Below, one piece after another: positions 8,674 through 17,813 of a DNA stretch of 64,000 bases. Under the pieces are notes generated by a model. That model was not told the origin of the DNA, searched no databases, and saw only the letters and a list, made by a program, of their open reading frames with translations. Numbering within the stretch: the first letter of the stretch is position 1; each line of letters starts with the position of its first letter. The position numbers and the translations under genes are program-made. The stretch is from Mycetocola lacteus. GTDB taxonomy: Bacteria > Actinomycetota > Actinomycetes > Actinomycetales > Microbacteriaceae. Location of the stretch: NCBI RefSeq assembly GCF_003667575.1, contig NZ_RCUY01000002.1:62001-126000 (forward strand), in the 5' to 3' direction.

Positions 8674-9345
8674 CTATTCGGCTTTTTCTCCGAGGTGGCC
8701 GGCGAGGGCCGCGAAGGTAGGGACGCGTCCGCCCTCGACGTGGGCACTGGCGAGGAACCGGGCGAGGGCACCCTCGCCCGCGGCGATGGCCTCGACCAGG
8801 TGGCGATGCTCGGAGCACTGCACGTCGGTGTCGCGGTCGGAGGTGAGGAAGAAGATCCAGTTCATCCGCACCAGGACCGGCCGCATCATCTGGCGCAGCA
8901 GTTCGTTATCGGCCAGGTCGAGGATGACCCGGTGTAGGTCGGCGTTGGTTGCCGCGATAGTGATCGGGTCGCCCTGCTCGATCGCCGCCACGGCATCGGC
9001 GAACGCCCGGTGCAGCGGTGCCGGATCCGCCCCCGCCGCCACGCGCCGGGCCGCATACTCGGCAGCCAGCGGCTCCAGCGCCAGACGCACCTCAAACAGG
9101 TCCGTAACCGAGGCATGGTCCCAGCTGTGCACCACCGCACTGCGGCGCGGATTGGTGCGGATCAGGCCGTCGCGCTCCAGCAGCGGCAGCACCTCGCGAA
9201 TCGGAACGCGGGACACGTTGAGATCGGCGGCCAGGGTCGTCTCGGGAAGCTTCGCCCCCTGGGGATACTCCCCCAGGATGATGCGCTCACGCAGGGTTGC
9301 GTAGAGCGCACCCACCAGCGAGTCCTCGGCCGATACCCGTGTCAT
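8674..9345 (-). CDS. GntR-family regulator, FadR/FCD subfamily
   Basis: 223 residues from the ATG at 9343-9345; upstream in-frame codons are low-complexity and lie over the neighbouring gene. The winged helix (about 12-75) reads LYATLRERIILGEYPQGAKLPETTLAADLNVSRVPIREVLPLLERDGLI. An FCD ligand domain (about 85-210) shows the metal-site pattern FEVRLALE, NADLHRVI and HRHLVEAI. It lies just after the ornithine-cyclodeaminase-like gene and near the divergent ABC operon. Two identical TTGTATACA sites flanking that intergenic region are its likely operators. Effector unknown. Confidence 0.88.
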   Translation of the reverse strand: MTRVSAEDSLVGALYATLRERIILGEYPQGAKLPETTLAADLNVSRVPIREVLPLLERDGLIRTNPRRSAVVHSWDHASVTDLFEVRLALEPLAAEYAARRVAAGADPAPLHRAFADAVAAIEQGDPITIAATNADLHRVILDLADNELLRQMMRPVLVRMNWIFFLTSDRDTDVQCSEHRHLVEAIAAGEGALARFLASAHVEGGRVPTFAALAGHLGEKAE

Positions 9346-9373
9346 CGCGACCCCTTCTTCAACGCCGTCATGC

Positions 9374-10396
9374 TCATGATACGGGAGTGCGCACCGGACG
9401 CAGCTGGACCTGCAGACCATCCTCATGAGCTTCGGAACGGCCCAGGAAGTACTCGGCCGCCGCCAGATCCTGCAACCCAATGCCCACGCTGTTGAACACG
9501 CTGAGTCCGCGGGGCCGAGCGACCTCGCCGGCGAGAATCCTCCCGAGCTCGACCGGTTCCGTCTCGGCCAGTGTGCCCGCGGCGATCGCGTCTCGAATAT
9601 TTCCGGACTCGGCCAGGGCGATCGGCAGCGCATCCACCACGGTGAGGGCCGCGCGCCCGAACACCTCGGGGGTCAGCTCGCGGAACAGAGGGCGCGGCGG
9701 GGAACCCACCGCGTTCAGGTGCACGTCCTCGCCCAGCAGGTCCGGGGTGATCAGCGGATCGAGCGCCGGGGTCAGCGTGCAGACGATCCCGGCACCATCG
9801 AGGGCCGCGCGCAGGTTCGTGGTGGCGCTCAGACTCACGCGGGCGAAGGCGGGCTCGGCGCTCAGGGTCGCCACCGCGGTGTCCGATCCGGCCGGGGTCC
9901 GCGACCAGAACCGGATCTCGCGCAGAGGCATCGCCGAGACCAGCGCCCGCGCATGTTCCAGCGCCAGGGCCCCGGCTCCCACGATCGTCACCACGTCGGC
10001 CCCCGCGGGCGCCAGCGCCAGGGTTGCCGCCACGGTGACCGCGGCCGTGCGGGTGCGGGTCAAAACGGCCCCGTCGATCAGCGCCCGGCACTCCCCCGTC
10101 TCAGCCGAAAACAGCGCGACGGTCGAGCGCTGCGCGGGAATCCCGCGCTCACGATTATGCGGGGCATCGGCCAGCGCCTTGAGGACATAACCCCCGGTGC
10201 TCGCCCGATATCCGGTCATCGGGATGATCTGGGCGGGCACCGGATCGGTGTCGGCCGGATTGCGGATCGAGCGCGGCACGGGCTGGATTGCCACGCCTCG
10301 GGCATGGTCCAGATGGATCTCGCGCATCGCCGCGATCAGGCCGGGCCATTCAACCAGACGCGCGCAGTCTTCGCCGGTCAGGAGCACTGTGGTCAT
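9374..10396 (-). CDS. Ornithine cyclodeaminase / mu-crystallin family protein
   Basis: 340 residues. The Rossmann NAD(P)-binding region (about 120-260) has the GAGALALEHARAL glycine loop, and the C-terminal motif FNSVGIGLQDLAAAEYFLG is typical of the family. Members include ornithine cyclodeaminase, alanine dehydrogenase, ketimine reductase and opine-type enzymes, so the substrate cannot be set from sequence. Divergent from the ABC transporter/amidohydrolase/racemase operon and flanked by the same GntR-type operators, it probably processes an amino or imino acid released from the imported compound (inference). Confidence 0.85.
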   Translation of the reverse strand: MTTVLLTGEDCARLVEWPGLIAAMREIHLDHARGVAIQPVPRSIRNPADTDPVPAQIIPMTGYRASTGGYVLKALADAPHNRERGIPAQRSTVALFSAETGECRALIDGAVLTRTRTAAVTVAATLALAPAGADVVTIVGAGALALEHARALVSAMPLREIRFWSRTPAGSDTAVATLSAEPAFARVSLSATTNLRAALDGAGIVCTLTPALDPLITPDLLGEDVHLNAVGSPPRPLFRELTPEVFGRAALTVVDALPIALAESGNIRDAIAAGTLAETEPVELGRILAGEVARPRGLSVFNSVGIGLQDLAAAEYFLGRSEAHEDGLQVQLRPVRTPVS

Positions 10397-10404
10397 ATCA
10401 GTCC

Positions 10405-10413
10405 TTGTATACA
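10405..10413. promoter_or_regulatory. GntR-type operator site 1 (TTGTATACA)
   Basis: TTGTATACA nine bases upstream of the OCD-family start codon. It is the exact reverse complement of the site at 10596-10604 and matches the GT-N2-AC core of FadR-subfamily operators. Confidence 0.6.
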
Positions 10414-10543
10414 GAATCAGGAGCGGATGCGATTGAACCCGCGGAACACGTTCCCAGTATGCGGTGTAGCTGAGCGATTTGCAACACGCTCAGATCACCG
10501 CAAATACCGCGAAATACCCGCGGATATGCCGGGACTGACTTTT

Positions 10544-10559
10544 GTTACCGGCCCGTAAC
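10544..10559. promoter_or_regulatory. Candidate GlnR box
   Basis: GTTAC-N6-GTAAC, nine of ten matches to the GlnR half-box pair gTnAC-N6-GAAAC, in the shared promoter region of the OCD gene and the ABC operon. GlnR is encoded at 41.3 kb. It is also a perfect palindrome, so another regulator is possible. Confidence 0.4.
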
Positions 10560-10595
10560 AGGATGTGATCCGCCCGAAACAATCCCGGGTCACTA

Positions 10596-10604
10596 TGTAT
10601 ACAA
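10596..10604. promoter_or_regulatory. GntR-type operator site 2 (TGTATACAA)
   Basis: TGTATACAA, inverted copy of site 1, 22 bases upstream of the ABC permease start codon. Position over the 5' untranslated region suits repression by the GntR regulator at 8.7 kb. Confidence 0.6.
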
Positions 10605-10626
10605 AGATCCCGTTTGAAAGGCAAAC

Positions 10627-11547
10627 ATGGCTCGATACGTCCTCCGCCGCCTGATCCAGGCCGTCGTGACCCTCGCCATCGTGGTGAGCCTCACGTTTGT
10701 CTTCGGTCGCCTGAGCGGCAGCCCCGCGGCGATCCTGCTCACCGAGAACGCCCCGCAGTCACAGATCGACGCTCTCAACCACCGCCTCGGCTTCGACCTG
10801 CCGATCTGGCAGCAGTACCTCAACTACATGGGCGGCGTGCTGCACGGCGACTTCGGCGACTCCTACCGCCAGCCCGGCGTCCCCTCGATGCAGCTGGTCT
10901 TCGAGCGCATCCCCGCCTCCTTCCAGCTCGGCTTCGCCGGACTCGCGGTGGGTCTGCTACTGGCGCTGATCGCCGCGGTCAGTATCCACCTCACCGGCCG
11001 GCGCTCGCTGCGCACGATCTTCCTGGGTTTCGGATCACTGCGCCAGGCCATCCCCGACTTCTTCTTCGGTCTGCTCCTGGTCCTCGTCTTCTCGGTTGGG
11101 CTGGGCGTGCTGCCCTCGCTCGGCAACGCCGACTGGCGGGCCATGATCATGCCGGTGCTGACCATCGCTACCGGACAGTTTGTGGTCTACACCCGACTGA
11201 TGGATAACGCACTGAGCGAGCAGAGCGTTGCCGACTACACCCGCACCGCATACGCCCGCGGCGAGCGCCACGGCACCGTGGTTCTCACCGAGACCCTCCC
11301 CAACGCGCTCCTTCCGGTCCTCACCGTGGCCGGCATCAATCTCGGCACCTTCCTCGGCGGCCTGGTCATCGTGGAAAACGTGTTCGCCTGGCCGGGCCTG
11401 GGGCAGCTGATGCTCGGGGCCGTGTACTCGCGGGACTTCCCGGTGGTGCAGTCGGCGCTGATCATCATCGCGGTGATCTTTGTGGTTGCCAACCTCCTGG
11501 TTGACCTGATCTACGGCCTCGTTGACCCTCGTGTCCGCCTCTCCTGA
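10627..11547 (+). CDS. ABC transporter permease, DppB/OppB type
   Basis: 306 residues with six membrane segments, beginning MARYVLRRLIQAVVTLAIVVSLTF, the typical DppB N-terminus, and ending in the DLIYGLVDPRVRLS tail. The ATP-binding-protein contact loop (ADYTRTAYARGERHGTVVLTETLPNALLPVL) corresponds to the EAA motif. A GAAAGG ribosome site lies six bases before the ATG. First gene of a five-gene peptide/opine/nickel-class importer; with its partner permease it forms the membrane channel. Substrate probably relates to the downstream amidohydrolase. Confidence 0.93.
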   Translation: MARYVLRRLIQAVVTLAIVVSLTFVFGRLSGSPAAILLTENAPQSQIDALNHRLGFDLPIWQQYLNYMGGVLHGDFGDSYRQPGVPSMQLVFERIPASFQLGFAGLAVGLLLALIAAVSIHLTGRRSLRTIFLGFGSLRQAIPDFFFGLLLVLVFSVGLGVLPSLGNADWRAMIMPVLTIATGQFVVYTRLMDNALSEQSVADYTRTAYARGERHGTVVLTETLPNALLPVLTVAGINLGTFLGGLVIVENVFAWPGLGQLMLGAVYSRDFPVVQSALIIIAVIFVVANLLVDLIYGLVDPRVRLS

Positions 11548-11574
11548 TTTCCCCCGTCCCGAAGTGAGGATCTG

Positions 11575-12459
11575 ATGACCACCACCGCTTCCCCCGCCAC
11601 CGTCGCGGCACCGCGTGCCCGCCGGTTCCGCATCACCGGACCGCTTGTGGGCACCGTGCTCGTGGGCATCGTGGTGCTGTTTTGCCTGCTGTACCCGCTG
11701 CTGCCCGGCTATGACGCGTACACCCAGAACCTCGACAAGATGCTGCTGGGTCCGCTGACCGATCCGGCGCATCCGCTGGGCACCGACGCCCTCGGCCGCG
11801 ATGAGGCCAGCCGGCTCGCGCTGGCCGGGCGGATCACCCTGGGCATCGTGGTCGCGATCGTTGTGGTCAACGCGCTGATCGGCCTGGTGGTCGGCACCTC
11901 CGCCGGCTATCTCGGCGGCAAGGTCGACACCGTGCTGATGGGCTGGGCCGACGTCCAGCTTGCGCTCCCGGTGATCCTGGTCCTGATCGCCCTCTCCGCG
12001 GCACTCGGCCCGAGCGTCTGGCTGATGATCATCGTGCTCGCCGCAACCTACTGGGTCGGTTACGCCCGGGTCGCCCGCGGCACCGCGCTGAGCCTGCGCG
12101 AACGCGACTTTGTGATCGCCCCACGCATTCAGGGGGCCAGTCGCTGGTGGACCGCCCGCAAGCACATCATGCCCAATGTGGCCGTGCAGATTCTCATTCT
12201 GGCCTCGACCGATATCGGCGGCGTGATGCTGTTGACCTCCTCATTCGACTTCCTGGGCCTCGGCGTCCAGGCCCCCACCCCGAGCTGGGGTCTGATGATC
12301 TCCGAGGGGCAGAAGTACATCCGTCAGGCACCGCACCTGGCCCTGGTCCCCGGAATCGCGATCTTCCTGGTCATCATCGGCACCAACCTGATCAGCCAGC
12401 GCTTCACCGCCGAGGGCTCGGCCCTGTTCCGCATCGCCAAGAAGGGAAAGCGCGCATGA
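11575..12459 (+). CDS. ABC transporter permease, DppC/OppC type
   Basis: 294 residues; cytoplasmic N-terminus then six membrane segments, with LGTDALGRDEASRLALAGRITLGI, the hallmark of DppC proteins (LGTDxxGRD). The coupling loop is YARVARGTALSLRERDFVIAPRIQGASRWWTARKHIMPN. Starts 27 bases after the first permease behind AGTGAGGATC; its stop overlaps the next ATPase start (ATGA). Confidence 0.93.
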   Translation: MTTTASPATVAAPRARRFRITGPLVGTVLVGIVVLFCLLYPLLPGYDAYTQNLDKMLLGPLTDPAHPLGTDALGRDEASRLALAGRITLGIVVAIVVVNALIGLVVGTSAGYLGGKVDTVLMGWADVQLALPVILVLIALSAALGPSVWLMIIVLAATYWVGYARVARGTALSLRERDFVIAPRIQGASRWWTARKHIMPNVAVQILILASTDIGGVMLLTSSFDFLGLGVQAPTPSWGLMISEGQKYIRQAPHLALVPGIAIFLVIIGTNLISQRFTAEGSALFRIAKKGKRA

Positions 12460-13286
12460 GTATCCCCACCCCGCTGCTGGAGGTGCGCGACCTGCGCATC
12501 GCCACCACCGCCCCCGATGGAAGTGTGCGCGAGCTCGTGCACGGCGTGAGCCTCATGGTGAACCCGGGCGAGGTGCTGTGCCTGGTGGGAGAATCCGGTT
12601 CGGGCAAGAGCCTCACGATGCTCGCCGTGCTGGGGCTGCTGCCCCCGGGGGTCGAGGTGACCGGCGGCCAGATCCTGGTGGATGGGATCGACGTCGCGGG
12701 CCTGGACGAAAACGAACTGCGGGTGCTGCGCGGGGGCCGAGTCGGCATGGTGTTCCAGGATCCGATGACCGCGCTCAACCCGGTCAAGCGGGTCGGTAAC
12801 CAGGTCGCCCGGGCCGTGAAGGTGCACCAGCCCACACTCTCCACCATCCAAACCCGAGTCCGCGCCGCCGAGCTGCTGGAACAGGTCGGGGTGCGCGACG
12901 CCGCCGAGCGGGCCCGCGCCTATCCGCACCAGTGGTCCGGCGGTATGCGCCAGCGCGCGGTGATCGCGATGGCCATTGCCAATAATCCCGGCCTGCTGAT
13001 CGCCGACGAACCCACCACCGCGCTGGATGTGACCGTGCAGGCGCAGATCATGCGCGTGCTCGCCGAGGCCCGTCGGGACACCGGGGCCGCCCTGGTGATG
13101 ATCACCCACGACCTGGGCCTGGTTGCCCAGGTGGCCGATCGGATCTGCATCATGCGCTCGGGCGAGATCGTCGAGGAGGGCAGCGTCTGGGATATCTTCG
13201 ACCGCCCAGACCACCCCTATACCCGGATGCTGCTGAGCTCGATCCTGGGCGTTCCCACCACCAACCCCGAGGGAGTTTCGGCATGA
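12456..13286 (+). CDS. ABC transporter ATP-binding protein, DppD/OppD type
   Basis: 276 residues. Walker [10 protein letters not shown]-loop [11 protein letters not shown], signature [14 protein letters not shown], Walker [13 protein letters not shown] and H-loop MITHDLG are all intact. The C-terminal [10 protein letters not shown] is the oligopeptide-type extension. Overlaps both neighbours by four bases, so the operon is tightly coupled. Hydrolyses ATP on the cytoplasmic face together with the following ATPase. Confidence 0.94.
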   Translation: MSIPTPLLEVRDLRIATTAPDGSVRELVHGVSLMVNPGEVLCLVGESGSGKSLTMLAVLGLLPPGVEVTGGQILVDGIDVAGLDENELRVLRGGRVGMVFQDPMTALNPVKRVGNQVARAVKVHQPTLSTIQTRVRAAELLEQVGVRDAAERARAYPHQWSGGMRQRAVIAMAIANNPGLLIADEPTTALDVTVQAQIMRVLAEARRDTGAALVMITHDLGLVAQVADRICIMRSGEIVEEGSVWDIFDRPDHPYTRMLLSSILGVPTTNPEGVSA

Positions 13287-14245
13287 GCGACACCGCCACC
13301 GGTACCGGACCGATCGAACACCTGACCCGCACCCCGGTCGCCACCGATGCCCCTGTGGTCCTGGAGGTCGCCGACCTCGCGGTCACCTTCCGCGGCTCGG
13401 GCCGCCGCCGCGAACCCGTGCGCGCTGTGGACGGTGTGAGCCTGACCCTGCACCGCGGCGAAACCCTGGGCCTGGTCGGCGAATCCGGCTCCGGCAAGTC
13501 CACCCTGGTGCGCACCCTGTTCGGGCTGAACGCCCCCACCCGCGGGAGCATCCGCATCCTCGATCAGGACCCGAACGCGCTGAACGGCCGAGACCTGCGC
13601 CGCCTGCGCAACCGCATGCAGATGGTGTTCCAGGACCCCTACTCCTCGCTCAACCCGCGGCTCACGACCCACGACATCGTGGCCGAGCCGCTGCGGCTGA
13701 TGGGTCGCTATGACCGCAGCCGGGTGATCCAGCTGCTCGCGGATGTGGGCCTCGGCGAGGACGTGCTGGGCCGCCGCCCGGCACAGTTCTCCGGCGGCCA
13801 GCGTCAGCGCATCGGCATCGCCCGGGCGCTCGCGCTCAACCCCGAGATCCTGGTGTTGGATGAGCCGGTGTCGGCGCTGGATGTGTCGGTGCAGGCGCAG
13901 GTGATCAACCTGCTGATCCGGTTACAGGAGCAGCACGGGCTCTCCTACCTCTTTATCGCCCACGATCTCTCGGTGGTGCGCCACCTCTCCGACCGGATCG
14001 CCGTGATGCGCGCCGGACAGATCGTGGAGACCGGACCCGCCGAGCGCGTGTTCCACCACCCCGAGGATGCGTACACCCGCGAGCTGCTCGCGGCGATCCC
14101 GATCCCCGATCCGCACCGTCGCGGTGCGCTGACCGGGGCGATCCCCACGCCGAACCCGGGCACCGCCGGCCCCCGTCCAGGAACCCTCGGCCTCGCCGAT
14201 TCCCGACGCGACAGTTCCTCCGGCCCGCTCTCCTCGGCCGCCTAG
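13283..14245 (+). CDS. ABC transporter ATP-binding protein, DppF/OppF type
   Basis: 320 residues. Walker [19 protein letters not shown]-loop [14 protein letters not shown], signature [16 protein letters not shown], Walker [19 protein letters not shown]-loop [19 protein letters not shown]. The C-terminal oligopeptide extension ([19 protein letters not shown]) is followed by a low-complexity Pro/Ser tail of about 35 residues. Pairs with the preceding ATPase as a heterodimer. Confidence 0.94.
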   Translation: MSDTATGTGPIEHLTRTPVATDAPVVLEVADLAVTFRGSGRRREPVRAVDGVSLTLHRGETLGLVGESGSGKSTLVRTLFGLNAPTRGSIRILDQDPNALNGRDLRRLRNRMQMVFQDPYSSLNPRLTTHDIVAEPLRLMGRYDRSRVIQLLADVGLGEDVLGRRPAQFSGGQRQRIGIARALALNPEILVLDEPVSALDVSVQAQVINLLIRLQEQHGLSYLFIAHDLSVVRHLSDRIAVMRAGQIVETGPAERVFHHPEDAYTRELLAAIPIPDPHRRGALTGAIPTPNPGTAGPRPGTLGLADSRRDSSSGPLSSAA

Positions 14246-14280
14246 ACTCCCCACCCCCACCCGCACCACCGATCCCTGAA

Positions 14281-15807
14281 ATGAGTACCGCAATGAGACG
14301 TTCCCTCACTGCCACCCTGGCACTCTCGGTTGCCGCGACCCTGCTGCTGGCCGGTTGCTCGGCCGGCGCCGCCGGAGGCTCCGCCGATCACACGCTGACC
14401 ATCGGCCAGGTGGCCGAGCCGGAGAAGGCACCCGACCCCATCATGGACGGTTCCCTGGCCGGCTATAACTACTACTACAACGAGTTCGACCAGCTGACCC
14501 AGCTCAGTGCCGACGGCGAGCTAACTCCGCGCCTGGCCACCAAGTGGACCCCGAACGCCGACTTCACCACCTGGACGTTCACCATCCGCACCGACGCCAA
14601 GTTCAGCAACGGCGATCCGGTCACCGCCGAAGATGTGGCCTACACCTACAACAAGATCCTCGCCTCCCCCGACTCGGACAACCTCGGCTATATGGAAACG
14701 CTGAAGGCCGTGCGGGCCACCGCCAAGGACACCGTCGAGTTTGACCTCAACGCCCCCTTCTCGCCCTGGCCCTCGATCACCACCGCGATCTCGATTGTGC
14801 CCGAGAAGGTCTACGAGAAGCTCGGCTCGGACGGCTTCGCCAAGGCCCCGGTGGGCAGCGGACCGTTCAAATTTGAAAGCTACACCCGCGGCGTGAATTA
14901 CACGATGGTTGCAAACCCCGACTACTGGGGCAAGGCCCCCGAAACCAAAAAGGTGGTGTTCCAGACCGTCGGAGATGAGGATGCCCGCCTCAACGGTGTG
15001 ATCTCCGGCAGCCTCGATATCGCGCTGATCTCCCCCAACCAGGCCACCGGATTCAACGCCCCCGGCGCCTCGGTCAAGAGCCGCACCGGCAACGGTTCGG
15101 TGTTCCTCGGCATCAACTCCACGGCGGGTGTGCTCGCCGATGCCAAGGTGCGTCAGGCGATCTCGCTGGCGATCGATGAGAAGTCGCTGGTGTCCAAGGT
15201 CCTCTCGGGCAGCGGCACCGCCAACGACCAGGTCATCGCCCCCTCGGTTGCCGGTTACGTCAAGGACGCGGCCACCCACGAGTTCGACCCCGAAAAGGCC
15301 AAGTCGCTGCTCGCCGAGGCCGGATACAAGGGTGAGAAGATCACCTTCCAGTACGCGACCAGCGGCCGTATCCCGCTCTCCTCGAACGTGGCCCAGGCGA
15401 TCCAGGGCTACCTCAAGGCCGTGGGTCTAAACATCGAGCTCGCCGGGACCGACCAGGCCACCCTGTCCTCGATCATCTACTCCACCGTGAACGCCGCCGG
15501 CATCTACCTCAACACCTGGGCACCCTCGACCCTGGATGGTGACATGCCCGTCACCAACCTGTTCGCCGGAGGCCAGAACGACTACGCCAAGGACGCCGCC
15601 GCCAAGGATCTGGTCCTCAAGCAGCGCACGGTTTCCGGAGACGAGCGCACCGCGGTGTTTGCGGAACTGCATAAGCTGAATGTGGAACAGGCCCACATCA
15701 TCGGGCTCTACACCCCGAACACCGACTATGCGGTCCGCGACGGCATCACCTGGAAGCCCCGCGCCGACGGCGAGTTTGTGATCGCCGACATTACCTATGC
15801 GAAGTGA
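14281..15807 (+). CDS. ABC transporter substrate-binding lipoprotein, family 5
   Basis: 508 residues (504 if translation starts at the second ATG, 14293). Signal peptide with lipobox LLLAGC, so the protein is tethered outside the membrane. The SBP_bac_5 core shows DPIMDGSLAGYNYYYNEFDQL, WTFTIRTDAKFSNGDPVTAEDVAYTYNKI and PVGSGPFKFESY. These proteins bind peptides, opines, nickel or sugar acids. The ligand is not predictable from sequence, but the gene is followed directly by an amidohydrolase, which suggests an amide or ring-containing nitrogen compound. Confidence 0.92.
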   Translation: MSTAMRRSLTATLALSVAATLLLAGCSAGAAGGSADHTLTIGQVAEPEKAPDPIMDGSLAGYNYYYNEFDQLTQLSADGELTPRLATKWTPNADFTTWTFTIRTDAKFSNGDPVTAEDVAYTYNKILASPDSDNLGYMETLKAVRATAKDTVEFDLNAPFSPWPSITTAISIVPEKVYEKLGSDGFAKAPVGSGPFKFESYTRGVNYTMVANPDYWGKAPETKKVVFQTVGDEDARLNGVISGSLDIALISPNQATGFNAPGASVKSRTGNGSVFLGINSTAGVLADAKVRQAISLAIDEKSLVSKVLSGSGTANDQVIAPSVAGYVKDAATHEFDPEKAKSLLAEAGYKGEKITFQYATSGRIPLSSNVAQAIQGYLKAVGLNIELAGTDQATLSSIIYSTVNAAGIYLNTWAPSTLDGDMPVTNLFAGGQNDYAKDAAAKDLVLKQRTVSGDERTAVFAELHKLNVEQAHIIGLYTPNTDYAVRDGITWKPRADGEFVIADITYAK

Positions 15808-17033
15808 GTGACATGACAACCGCCCTGCTGATTACCAACGTGCGTCCCTGGGGTGCCGAAACCACCGATGTTCTGCTCTCGGGCGGGGTTATCGTGGCGG
15901 TCGGTGCCGAGGTTGCCACCCATCCCGAAGCCCCCACGGCCGAGATCCTGGACGGGGAGGACCGTCTACTGGTTCCCTCCTTCTCCGACACCCACGTGCA
16001 CCTGGACTCGACCCGGCTGGGTCTGCCCTTCCGCCCCTACTCGGGCGAACCCGGACGAGACGGACGTATCTACAACGACCGCGCTAACTGGCGCTCGGCC
16101 GAGAAGTCCGTCACCGAGCGGGCGACCTATACGCTCGAGCGGATGATCGCGCACGGTGCCACCCGGGTGCGCTCGCACGCCCAGGTGGATGCCGACTCGG
16201 GCCTGGAGAAGTTCGCCGGTGTCCTGGCCGCCCGCGAGGCCTATGCGGACCGGGCGGACGTGGAGATCGTGGTGTTCCCACAGGTGGGGATCCACCGCGA
16301 GCCCGGCGTCCCCGAGCTGATGTCCGAGGCGCTGCGCTCGGGCGGCAACCTGGTGGGCGGGATCGACCCGTGCGAGATCGACCGTGATCCGGTCCGCCAC
16401 CTCAACACCGTGTTTGAGCTCGCCGAGCGCCACGGTGCCGGTGCGGACATTCACCTGCACGAGGCCGGACTGCTGGGCCTGTTCTCGATGGACCTGATTT
16501 TCGAGCGGGTGCGCGCGCTGAGCATGCAGGGCCAGGTGTCCATCTCGCACGCCCCGGCGCTCGGCAGCGGGCTGCCGCAGGTGGACAAAGCCCTCGAACA
16601 GATCGCCGAGCTGGACATCGCGATCACCCACATCGCCCCCTCGGGTGGCGGCTGGGTGCTGCCACTGGAGCGGATGTCCGCCACGGGTATCCGCGTGGGC
16701 CTGGGCATGGACGGCCAGCGCGACTACTGGTCGCCCTACGGCAACGCGGACATGCTTGACCGCACCTGGCAGCTGGCGTTTGTGCAGAACTACAACCGCG
16801 ACGATCAGATCGAAAACGCGCTGGAGCTGGCAACCTGGGGCGGGGCGCGGGTCATCAACCGCGAGCTGAGCGCCGCCGGAACCGGGCGACCCGGCGTGGC
16901 CGTGGGCGACCCGGCCGAGCTGGTGCTGATCCCCGGCGAAACCCCGACCTCGGCGGTCATGGACCGTCCGGCTCTCGGCCGAGTGGTGATTCACGCGGGA
17001 CGCGTGGTCGCCCGAGACGGCGAGCTGTGCTGA
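15804..17033 (+). CDS. Cytosine-deaminase-like metal-dependent amidohydrolase
   Basis: 409 residues from a GTG overlapping the preceding stop; an ATG at 15813 is an alternative start. The amidohydrolase barrel has the metal motif DTHVHLDST, then RSHAQVDADS, VVFPQVG, DIHLHEAG, SISHAPALG and the late Asp in GLGMDGQRDYWSPYGNAD, the order seen in cytosine and isocytosine deaminases. The N- and C-terminal strands form the usual small composite domain. It acts on a ring C-N or amide bond. Imported substrate unknown; racemase and OCD partners argue against plain cytosine salvage. Confidence 0.87.
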   Translation: MSDMTTALLITNVRPWGAETTDVLLSGGVIVAVGAEVATHPEAPTAEILDGEDRLLVPSFSDTHVHLDSTRLGLPFRPYSGEPGRDGRIYNDRANWRSAEKSVTERATYTLERMIAHGATRVRSHAQVDADSGLEKFAGVLAAREAYADRADVEIVVFPQVGIHREPGVPELMSEALRSGGNLVGGIDPCEIDRDPVRHLNTVFELAERHGAGADIHLHEAGLLGLFSMDLIFERVRALSMQGQVSISHAPALGSGLPQVDKALEQIAELDIAITHIAPSGGGWVLPLERMSATGIRVGLGMDGQRDYWSPYGNADMLDRTWQLAFVQNYNRDDQIENALELATWGGARVINRELSAAGTGRPGVAVGDPAELVLIPGETPTSAVMDRPALGRVVIHAGRVVARDGELC

Positions 17034-17797
17034 GCAATCTGCTGCCGACGATCCTCGTGGTGAACTGCAATACCGATGAGCAGGTCACCGCGGGGATCGC
17101 CCGCACCGCGCAGGCGGCCGCACGCACCTCGGTGGTGCGCGCGGTGCAGCCCACTTGGGGTCCCACCTCCGCCGAGGGGTATCTGGAAAGCTACCTCAGC
17201 GCGGCCGCGGTAATCGAGCGGGTCGCCCAGGAGCGCACCTACGATGCGGTGGTACTCGCCGGATTCGGCGAGCACGGACGCGAGGGAGTGCGGCAGCTGG
17301 CGAGTGTCCCGGTGGTGGACATCACGGAGGCCGCGGTCTTTACGGCCTGCCTACTCGGGCACCGCTTCGGCGTGGTGACCACGCTGGAATCCACCCTCGC
17401 GGGGATCACCGACACGATCGAGCTGATCGGCCTCGCGGGCCGCTCGGCGGGCGTACGCGCCTCGGGAATCCCGGTGTCGCATGCGGGGGCGGTGGCCGAG
17501 GGTGAAGACCCCGGCCTGGAAGCGCTGGAGCGCGAGGCGCGGGTTCTGCTGGATGCCGGAGCCGACGTGATTGTGCTCGGCTGCGCGGCCTTCGGCGGGC
17601 TCGATCGGCGCCTGTCCGAACGCCTGGGCGGCGTCCCGGTGGTGGACGGAGTGGGCCAGGCCGTGCGCATGGCCGAAACCCTCCTCGCCGCCGGTCTCTC
17701 CACCAGCAAGCACGGCCCGTTCGCGCCCCCGCGTGCCAAGGTGTGGACCGAACGCACCCTCCCGCTGCCGGCCAAAATCAGCAGGCCGGGGGTGTAA
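17027..17797 (+). CDS. Asp/Glu/hydantoin racemase family protein
   Basis: 256 residues from a GTG overlapping the amidohydrolase stop by seven bases. Opens TILVVNCNTDEQVTAGI, the family's N-P-N/T-like start. Two candidate catalytic positions are seen: the region VVLAGFGEHGREGVRQ, where the first Cys of racemases is normally found and here reads Gly-Phe-Gly, and the second site VIVLGCAAFGGL with its Cys intact. Loss of the first Cys would favour a one-base isomerase or a hydrolase/decarboxylase relative (arylmalonate-decarboxylase type also uses one Cys). Last gene of the ABC operon. Confidence 0.82.
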   Translation: MLSNLLPTILVVNCNTDEQVTAGIARTAQAAARTSVVRAVQPTWGPTSAEGYLESYLSAAAVIERVAQERTYDAVVLAGFGEHGREGVRQLASVPVVDITEAAVFTACLLGHRFGVVTTLESTLAGITDTIELIGLAGRSAGVRASGIPVSHAGAVAEGEDPGLEALEREARVLLDAGADVIVLGCAAFGGLDRRLSERLGGVPVVDGVGQAVRMAETLLAAGLSTSKHGPFAPPRAKVWTERTLPLPAKISRPGV

Positions 17798-17813
17798 AAG
17801 CCATGCCCCCGAG

